Of a stretch of DNA of 64,000 nt, positions 57,898-64,000 are shown in pieces. This DNA comes from JAIOTG01 sp964644045. Lineage in GTDB: Bacteria > Patescibacteriota > Patescibacteriia > Patescibacteriales > JAGXOH01. A program made the position numbers and the translations under genes. Every line of letters begins with the position of its first letter. Position 1 is the stretch's first letter. The notes under the pieces were generated by a model that had not been told where the DNA came from, did not search any database, and saw nothing but the letters and a program-made list of their open reading frames with translations. The stretch is taken from contig CAZXUK010000004.1 of the NCBI GenBank assembly GCA_964644045.1, forward strand, positions 3,058 to 67,057. The letters are read 5' to 3'.

Positions 57898-59496
57898 TTA
57901 ACTGTTTTCTCTTATGGTTTTTCTTTGGACCAACTGAGCTGATTTTTGAGATAAAATTTCTGAATAATCCTTATTATTTCCGGAATTAATTTTTTCTTCC
58001 ACTATCTCCAACATTGCCCTGGCATGCATTTTAGCCCATTTAATCTGACTCTCTTGGTTTTTATAATCCAAACCTTCCTCCAAGCTGTCTTCTGAAACTC
58101 CGGCTTCTTTTCGACACTCCTTATCATGAATTTGCCAACCATCTAAGATCTTATTGGTTAAATAATTCTCCCTTTCCGAATTGTCATTAAACTTATCATA
58201 ATTCTGCTCCATATGATCGGCCATTTTTCTGTAATCCAAACCTTTTTCCCCCGCTTCCTTGTTATCAAAATAAACATACAAGTCATTGGCTATGGTCTCT
58301 TCTTCCATAATTTCGTATTCAGTAGTGTCTTTGTCCGGCAAGTCTGTGGTAAAAACATTTTCGGGTATATCATCCCAATCGGAAGTATCCTCGGATCCAT
58401 TTTCTGTTCCGTTTCCTTCCGGCTCTTCTTCTGAATCTTCTTCTTCCTCTTCATTCAATTTTCTCACTCTAAAAGGAATGGGAAGTAAAGGTATGGGAAT
58501 TAAGATTACTTTTTTTTGTTTTCCTTCATAATCAATTTCCAACTTAGCTGTCCTTTTTCCGGCTAAAATCTCATCTAATTTTTTAATTTTTTCTTCATCT
58601 TTTACTTCGCCGTCATTATAAGCAACTATTAAGTTAAACACTTTTTCCATATCATCCATTCCTTCTTGGTCACTGGCCAAAGAAGACAATTCCCTCAATT
58701 CCTGGTCACTGAATTGCAACTCAACCGATTCAATATTACCTTCCATTTTAATATTAGACATATCTACACCCATTTCCTCTAATTTTTTCTTAGCTGTATT
58801 AAAGGTCTTTCGCGCTCTTTCTTGTCCCAGCTCTATATTTTCTTCATCAACCTTGCCCGGCGCCATAGTTTGGGCTCCCTCCTCTTGAGGACCCTCCGGA
58901 GAAGTTGTTCCCAGAACTCTTATATCAGTTACCCTTAAATTATTTAATTCATCTTTATTTTCTCCCTGTTGTGATTCATGCACTTTTTTACTAACATCTA
59001 AACCGACTAATTTTTCCGCGAATTCTTGTCTTATTTTTTGTTCCAAATAACCGGCTACTTTCTCATAGTCCTCAGGATCTAAAGCTTCGGAAGAATTAAA
59101 TAAACGAGCATAACTATAAGGAATATCAATCTCGCATTCCGATTCCGTAATTATTTCTTCAGAAAATTCCATTTGAAGCGGATTAATAATAACCCAGGGG
59201 TTAATTTTAATTTTTTCCTCTTCTTTTTTAAATAAAGTATGGTGCGTACCCTCGTATTCCCAATTTGATTTCTCATCTTTTGTAATATCTGAAATCTCTT
59301 TATTTTTGTCCTCCTCTTTTTTGCTATCCTCAATTTTTTGAGGCTGACAAGAACCCAAAAAACTAAAAGCCACAAACAAACCTATTGCTTTACTATTTTT
59401 GTCAATATAATTTTTAAAACTTTGAAGAAACCCTCTTTTTTCCCGCTCTTGATCATTATTAGGAGTGGGAATTTGCTCTGAAATTTTTTCCGACAT
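57898..59496 (-). CDS. Exported acidic protein with possible OmpA-like region
   Basis: 532 aa. Hydrophobic segment with lipobox-like LGSC about 40-50 after a charged N-terminus. The middle (about 195-260) reads VTDIRVLGTTSPEG…ELGQERARKTFNTAKKKLEEMGVD, resembling the OmpA peptidoglycan-binding pattern. An acidic EEEEEDSEEEPEG stretch precedes a helical C-terminus. Probably surface-associated. Family uncertain. Confidence 0.6.
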   Translation of the reverse strand: MSEKISEQIPTPNNDQEREKRGFLQSFKNYIDKNSKAIGLFVAFSFLGSCQPQKIEDSKKEEDKNKEISDITKDEKSNWEYEGTHHTLFKKEEEKIKINPWVIINPLQMEFSEEIITESECEIDIPYSYARLFNSSEALDPEDYEKVAGYLEQKIRQEFAEKLVGLDVSKKVHESQQGENKDELNNLRVTDIRVLGTTSPEGPQEEGAQTMAPGKVDEENIELGQERARKTFNTAKKKLEEMGVDMSNIKMEGNIESVELQFSDQELRELSSLASDQEGMDDMEKVFNLIVAYNDGEVKDEEKIKKLDEILAGKRTAKLEIDYEGKQKKVILIPIPLLPIPFRVRKLNEEEEEDSEEEPEGNGTENGSEDTSDWDDIPENVFTTDLPDKDTTEYEIMEEETIANDLYVYFDNKEAGEKGLDYRKMADHMEQNYDKFNDNSERENYLTNKILDGWQIHDKECRKEAGVSEDSLEEGLDYKNQESQIKWAKMHARAMLEIVEEKINSGNNKDYSEILSQKSAQLVQRKTIRENS

Positions 59497-59591
59497 ATTT
59501 TCTTAATTTTATTTTAAAATTAGCTATTTTATTACATTTCAAACTTAAAAAATATTCTCGACCTGTTTAAATAAAATTTATATAATTTGTT

Positions 59592-59873
59592 TTAATCGTA
59601 TCTATCTGTCTTCCTTAAATTGCTGTCTTCTTGCTCGATTTCTTTGCGGAATTTCTTATCAATACTGCTTAAACCCGAAGTTTTCTCTATTATTTTTCTC
59701 TGCTCTCTTCTGCTCAGCTGGGCAAACTTCTCGTGCCCTTTTTTTAATTTCTCCTCTCTACTCAAATTACTATCAGCGGGCTCTATTAATTCTTCGCTTA
59801 TTTTTAATCTCTGACTCTCAGACAATCTTTCAAAAGGATCATTTGTTTGAGGAGTTTCGAAAGAATGAAACAT
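59592..59873 (-). CDS. Small charged helical protein
   Basis: 93 aa with repeated helical R/E/K-rich segments (LSESQRLKISEELIEPADSNLSREEKLKKGHEKFAQLSRREQRKIIEKTSGL). Separate from neighbours. No family recognised. Confidence 0.6.
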   Translation of the reverse strand: MFHSFETPQTNDPFERLSESQRLKISEELIEPADSNLSREEKLKKGHEKFAQLSRREQRKIIEKTSGLSSIDKKFRKEIEQEDSNLRKTDRYD

Positions 59874-60030
59874 AAAAAAATATTTTATTATTTATACTAT
59901 AATTATAACTAAATTTTTAAAAAATAAAAACCCTTGGGCTGATTTTTCTTTAATTGATAAAAGCTTTGGTGATTAGCTGCTATCTTTTATTTTATAAAAA
60001 AACGAAAAAGCAACGCCTGAAAGCTAAAAA

Positions 60031-61860
60031 TCAATGGTCCACTATGTCCTCATGAAATTCGGTTCGAATTGTTTGGGGCACAATGTTATTCTCTTTATTG
60101 TATTTTTTCTGCAACCTTCTTCTTCTTTTGGTCTCGCGAAGCACATAATTGATCGCCGGAGTTTTTTTATCAGCATAAAGTATAGCTCGCCCCTCTGCAT
60201 GCCGGGCCGCTCTCCCCACCGTCTGCATCATGGAAATCTCATTACGCAGGAAACCGGACATATCCGCGTCCAAAATAGCTACCAAAGAAACCTCGGGCAA
60301 ATCAATTCCTTCTCTAAGCAAATTAATACCCACCAGGCAATCAAAATCACCTTTGCGTAAATTCTTTAATATCTCCACTCTTTGCAGGGTCTCAATCTCG
60401 CTGTGCAAATACTCCACCTTTAGTTCCTTATCTTTTAAATATTCGGCCAGAGCTTCGGCCATGCGTTTAGTTAGGGTGGTTACTAAAGTTCTTTGGTTTT
60501 TCTGAGCATTCTTTTTAACTTCCTCTATTAAGTCATTAACCTGGTTTTCTGTAGGCCTGACTTCCACTTCCGGGTCCAAAAGGCCGGTGGGACGGATGAT
60601 CTGTTCCGCCACTTTTTGGGATTTTTTAAGTTCATAATCAGCCGGAGTGGCGCTAACATAAATTACCTGGTCAATTTTAGAGTTAAATTCCGTAAAATTT
60701 AGAGGACGATTATCTTTAGCACTGGGGAGTCGAAAGCCAAAATCCACTAAAGTTTGCTTGCGAGATCTGTCCCCGCCATACATTCCACTAATCTGCGGAA
60801 CGGTTACATGAGACTCGTCAATAAACATAAGATAATCCTGGCCGAAAAAATCCAGGAGAGTGGCCGGAGGCTGACCGGGCTTACGCCCGCTTAGGTGGCG
60901 GGAATAATTCTCAATTCCGTTGCAATATCCTACCTCTCGCATCATCTCCAAATCATAATTGGTTTTCTGCTTTAGGCGCTGAGCCTCCAAATCTTTACCC
61001 TGCGCTTTTAACTCTTTTAAGCGTTCTTCTAATTCGATCTCAATCCGATTAAAAGCTTTTTTCATCTTCTCTTCCGGAGTGACAAAATGCTTGGCAGGCA
61101 GGATGGTGATCTGCTTCAATTTCTGCTTGGGCGACTCAATCAAGCCCCCCACCACCAAAGAAGCGTCATATTGAGGACCTTTTTGATAATAAATAATCTC
61201 GCCAATCTCCTCCCCGAACATATTAATCCTCACCACTGCCTCGCCGGTGGCTAAATTAATATCAATATTTTCTCCTTTAACTCGAAATTGACCCCGCCCG
61301 AACCTTTCATCATTTCTTTCATATTGAATACCTATCAAGCGTCTCATAATTTCATTTCTTTTTATTTTCTCTCCTACCTGAAAAACTTTACTTAAAGCCT
61401 GATAGTCTTCTCGTTCTCCTATTCCGTAAATACAAGAAACACTGGCCACAATCAAAACATCTCGACGATTGATCAGGGATTGAGTGGTAGCATGGCGCAG
61501 GCGATCTATGTCCTCGTTAATAGTGGCTTCTTTTTCAATATAGGTATCTGACTGGGGAATATAAGCCTCGGGCTGGTAATAGTCATAATAAGAGACAAAA
61601 TAATGAACAGCATTCTCGGGAAAAAACTGCTTAAATTCTCCATAAAGCTGGGCGGCCAAAGTTTTATTGTGGGAAATCACTAAAGTGGGCTTTTGCGTTT
61701 TCTCGATAATATTGGCCATAGTAAAAGTCTTTCCGCTTCCCGTAACTCCCAATAAAGTCTGGTCGCGAAAATCGCGATCCAAGCCCTGGGATAATTCCCG
61801 AATTGCTTTGGGCTGATCTCCGGTGGGCCTGTGCTTGGATTGTAGCTTAAATTTAGTCAT
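60031..61860 (-). CDS. uvrB: Excinuclease subunit UvrB
   Basis: 609 aa. SF2 helicase: Walker A GVTGSGKTFTMAN, the beta-hairpin YYDYYQPEAYIPQSDTYIEK for strand separation, DESHVTVPQ, LLREGIDLPEVSLVAILDADMSGFLR, and QTVGRAARH motif VI. The ORF ends …TEFHEDIVDH without the C-terminal UVR domain that contacts UvrC, so it is about 55 residues shorter than typical UvrB. Confidence 0.96.
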   Translation of the reverse strand: MTKFKLQSKHRPTGDQPKAIRELSQGLDRDFRDQTLLGVTGSGKTFTMANIIEKTQKPTLVISHNKTLAAQLYGEFKQFFPENAVHYFVSYYDYYQPEAYIPQSDTYIEKEATINEDIDRLRHATTQSLINRRDVLIVASVSCIYGIGEREDYQALSKVFQVGEKIKRNEIMRRLIGIQYERNDERFGRGQFRVKGENIDINLATGEAVVRINMFGEEIGEIIYYQKGPQYDASLVVGGLIESPKQKLKQITILPAKHFVTPEEKMKKAFNRIEIELEERLKELKAQGKDLEAQRLKQKTNYDLEMMREVGYCNGIENYSRHLSGRKPGQPPATLLDFFGQDYLMFIDESHVTVPQISGMYGGDRSRKQTLVDFGFRLPSAKDNRPLNFTEFNSKIDQVIYVSATPADYELKKSQKVAEQIIRPTGLLDPEVEVRPTENQVNDLIEEVKKNAQKNQRTLVTTLTKRMAEALAEYLKDKELKVEYLHSEIETLQRVEILKNLRKGDFDCLVGINLLREGIDLPEVSLVAILDADMSGFLRNEISMMQTVGRAARHAEGRAILYADKKTPAINYVLRETKRRRRLQKKYNKENNIVPQTIRTEFHEDIVDH

Positions 61861-61947
61861 ATCTCTTTATAGTATAAGAAAAAAACTAAGGCAAGTCGAA
61901 CCCCTCTAAAAACTGCCGCCTCCATAAAAAATTACCACAAAAAAATA

Positions 61948-61976
61948 TTGACTTTATCAAAAATTAATAATAAACT
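61948..61976 (+). promoter_or_regulatory. thrS promoter
   Basis: TTGACT - 17 nt - TAAACT. Transcript starts near 61983 at the beginning of the T-box leader. Confidence 0.75.
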
Positions 61977-61982
61977 GAGAAT

Positions 61983-62200
61983 AACTAAAACAACTGTCTC
62001 GGAAATTAGTGATTGCCGCGGCTACCAACCGCGGAACTAAAGATCCCATGCTTGTGTCTTTAGTTTCCCTAAGGGGCTAAGCTAATTAAAATGAGAGTCT
62101 CAAAAAACCTTTTGAGAAAACCGGGTGGAACCGCGGGGAAAGGCCTCGTCCCGGCATATCGATTTGTGTTAATCTGATATACCGGGACGAGGCCTTTTAA
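61983..62200 (+). promoter_or_regulatory. T-box riboswitch controlling thrS
   Basis: Contains the T-box sequence GGGTGGAACCGCG (62123-62135) and a strong terminator GGCCTCGTCCCGG…CCGGGACGAGGCC-TTTT (62142-62198). The T-box region pairs with the first terminator arm as antiterminator. Stem I holds the CCGCGG…CCGCGG helix, with candidate Thr specifiers ACC or ACT near 62020-62040. Uncharged tRNA-Thr should allow read-through into thrS. Confidence 0.92.
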
Positions 62201-62263
62201 TTTATAACTTATAGAGACCGCTAAATCTTTTATAAAAAGATTGGCCTTCTCTTATTTAAAAAT

Positions 62264-64000
62264 ATGGAAAAAGAACAAAACAACATAGAGATAAGGCGCC
62301 ATTCCCTGGCTCATATTTTAGCGGCCGCAGTCGGAGAGCTTTACCCTAAGGTTAAATTCGGTATGGGCCCGGCCACAGACAAGGGCTTTTATTATGATTT
62401 TGATTTTGGAGAAGAAAATATCGGAGAAGAGGATTTAAAAAAAATCGAAAAAAAAATGAAACACTTGATCAAGCAAAATCTGAAATTTAAAAAAAGCGAA
62501 CTGGATATCAGCGAAGCTCTTAGCCGGGAGAAAGGGGGAGGTCAAAACTACAAAGCGGAATTAGTGGAAGAGTTGAAAAAAGAAGGAGAAAAAAAAGCCA
62601 ACTATCACCAATTGGGAGAATTTAAGGATCTCTGCAAAGGCCCTCATGTAAACTCTACCAAAGAGTTGAATCCCAAAGCTTTTAAACTAACCTCTTTGGC
62701 CGGAGCTTATTGGAAAGGAAATGAAAACAATAATATGCTTACCCGTATCTATGGCGTGGCTTTTGATACTCCGCAAGAGTTGGAAGAATATTTGCGTTTA
62801 GTGGAAGAGACTAAAAAAAGAGATCACCGTAAACTGGGCCGAGAACTGGATCTATTCTGCTTCTCTGATTTGGTGGGGCCGGGCCTGCCCATGTTTACAC
62901 CCAAAGGAACTATAATTATAAACGAACTGCGCAAAAAAGTGGAAGAAATCTGTTCCGGCTACGGCTTTGAAAACGTTATTACTCCTCACCTGGCTAAAAT
63001 TGATCTATACCAACTCTCGGGCCACGCTGATAAATTTGCGGATGAACTTTTTCATGTTACTTCCAAACACAAACAAGACTATGTAATGAAGCCGGTGCAA
63101 TGCCCGCATCAGACACAAATTTACGCCTCTCGCCCCCGCTCTTACCGAGATCTGCCTATCAGATATATGGAATCGGAAAAACAATATAGAGCTGAAAAGC
63201 CGGGGGAAATCGGAGGGTTGACCCGGGTAATTGCCATTACTGTGGAAGACGGGCATTCTTTCTGCCGGGTGGAACAAGTTAAGCAAGAAGTAAAAAACAT
63301 GGTGGAAATTATTAAAAACTTCTATACCTCCCTGGGGCTTTGGGAGAATCACTGGGTCTCTTTATCTGTCCGCGACTATGAACATCCGGAAAAATATATA
63401 GGCGACCCCGGAGATTGGGATACTTGTGAAAAAATGCTCGGGGAAATCTGCGAAGACATGAATTTGGAAGCCAAGCGTTGCGAAGGCGAGGCCGCCCTGT
63501 ATGGGCCCAAAATAGATTTTATGTTTAAGGATGCCCTGGGAAAAGAAATACAAATCCCTACAGTGCAACTGGATTTTGCCACTCCCAAGAAATTTAATTT
63601 AGTCTTTACCAATGAAAAAGGAGAGGAAGAAAATCCGGTTATGGTCCACCGAGCCATACTGGGCTCTTACGAAAGATTTCTAAGCCTCTTAATAGAGCAT
63701 TTTGCCGGAGCTTTCCCTGTCTGGCTTTCTCCGGTGCAGGTTAAAATCCTTTCTGTAGGAGAAGCCCATCATGATTATTGCCAAAAACTGGCTCAGGAGT
63801 TAAGACAACACCAACTAAGGGTAGAAACTGACACAGACAGTGATACTATTAATTATAAAATCAGAAAAGCTACCGGAGAAAAGGTGCCTTATGTTTTAGT
63901 AATCGGAGACAAGGAGGTAGAGTCAGACAAATTAAGCATCCGCGACCGAGGCCAAGCTAAAACCAGAGAAGTGGATAAAAAAGAATTTATTAAAGAAATT
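62264..64000 (+). CDS. thrS: Threonyl-tRNA synthetase (no TGS domain), 3' end cut by the window
   Basis: 579 codons to the window edge from ATG 62264. It begins MEKEQNNIEIRRHSLAHILAAAV, i.e. directly at the second additional (editing) domain with HxxxH, so the N-terminal TGS domain is absent. The catalytic core has class II motifs (motif 2 KPVQCPHQTQIY…YRDLPIRYMESEKQYRAEKPGEIGGLTRV, with GPKIDF later), followed by the anticodon-binding domain with VLVIGDKEVESDKLSIRDR. Very near its natural C-terminus. Confidence 0.95.
   Translation, partial: MEKEQNNIEIRRHSLAHILAAAVGELYPKVKFGMGPATDKGFYYDFDFGEENIGEEDLKKIEKKMKHLIKQNLKFKKSELDISEALSREKGGGQNYKAELVEELKKEGEKKANYHQLGEFKDLCKGPHVNSTKELNPKAFKLTSLAGAYWKGNENNNMLTRIYGVAFDTPQELEEYLRLVEETKKRDHRKLGRELDLFCFSDLVGPGLPMFTPKGTIIINELRKKVEEICSGYGFENVITPHLAKIDLYQLSGHADKFADELFHVTSKHKQDYVMKPVQCPHQTQIYASRPRSYRDLPIRYMESEKQYRAEKPGEIGGLTRVIAITVEDGHSFCRVEQVKQEVKNMVEIIKNFYTSLGLWENHWVSLSVRDYEHPEKYIGDPGDWDTCEKMLGEICEDMNLEAKRCEGEAALYGPKIDFMFKDALGKEIQIPTVQLDFATPKKFNLVFTNEKGEEENPVMVHRAILGSYERFLSLLIEHFAGAFPVWLSPVQVKILSVGEAHHDYCQKLAQELRQHQLRVETDTDSDTINYKIRKATGEKVPYVLVIGDKEVESDKLSIRDRGQAKTREVDKKEFIKEI

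Noticed and set aside
1..64000. UGA recoded as Gly (Gracilibacteria/SR1 code)
   Set aside because: Several genes end sensibly at TGA (e.g. 43006, 23277, 9150) and no gene needs TGA read as sense.
1..64000. CRISPR array
   Set aside because: No regularly spaced short repeats; tandem repeats seen are either coding (6676-6904) or AT-rich intergenic motifs.

Overview
The window looks like a chromosomal segment of a Candidate Phyla Radiation (Patescibacteria, probably Parcubacteria-like) bacterium. The reasons are the AT-rich genome, a streamlined set of housekeeping genes without long operons, a UvrC that stops after its RNase H domain, a ThrRS without a TGS domain, many short lineage-specific proteins, GIY-YIG and TspO-type small proteins, and inserted intergenic repeats. 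Stop-codon use is compatible with the standard bacterial code.

Layout. 1-3.2 kb: partial pilT, rnc, nusB, rpmF, tRNA-Lys(CTT) and a lipoprotein. 3.2-14.5 kb: an integrative element of about 11.3 kb in the 3' end of a tRNA gene with a CAT anticodon. It is bounded by a 22-bp tRNA-derived direct repeat and carries an excisionase-like HTH protein, a tyrosine integrase, a Rep-like HTH protein, an IS481-like insertion, a MerR-type regulator, several small membrane proteins and an Ltp-type (superinfection-exclusion-like) protein. 14.5-39.4 kb: core genes (HU, rny, trxB, rnhB, infB-rbfA-nrnA, trmD, ftsH, S1 protein, ruvB, and a UvrD-like helicase-nuclease carrying a 370-aa intein). 39.5-46.8 kb: a strikingly GC-rich, probably imported block encoding a ubiquitin-like conjugation operon (E2-like, JAMM protease, E1/ThiF-like, tandem beta-grasp Ubl, then three small proteins). 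A TrmB-type regulator lies divergent to it. 47.6-52.3 kb: a giant hypothetical protein and a tiny membrane peptide behind a long structured leader. 52.4-64 kb: a metzincin protease, uvrC, a Tat-motif lytic transglycosylase, small hypothetical genes, uvrB, and a T-box-controlled thrS.

The most interesting unit is the ubiquitin-like operon. Its E2-like and JAMM genes overlap by 8 nt, the E1-like gene follows after 1 nt, and the Ubl gene comes next. It is read from a near-consensus promoter about 1.4 kb upstream, through a long non-coding leader full of hairpins and possible pseudoknots, and ends in a terminator followed by a 102-bp element folding into one long interrupted hairpin. The same element, with one mismatch, ends the second leader-plus-peptide operon at 51.6-52.3 kb. 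This suggests two transcription units under the same RNA-based control, or a mobile or recombining cassette. Function is inferred from motifs only: JAMM HxHx7Sx2D, E1 GxGxxG with a candidate cysteine, E2-like HPH...C, and two beta-grasp repeats, as in known bacterial Ubl conjugation systems used in antiviral defence.
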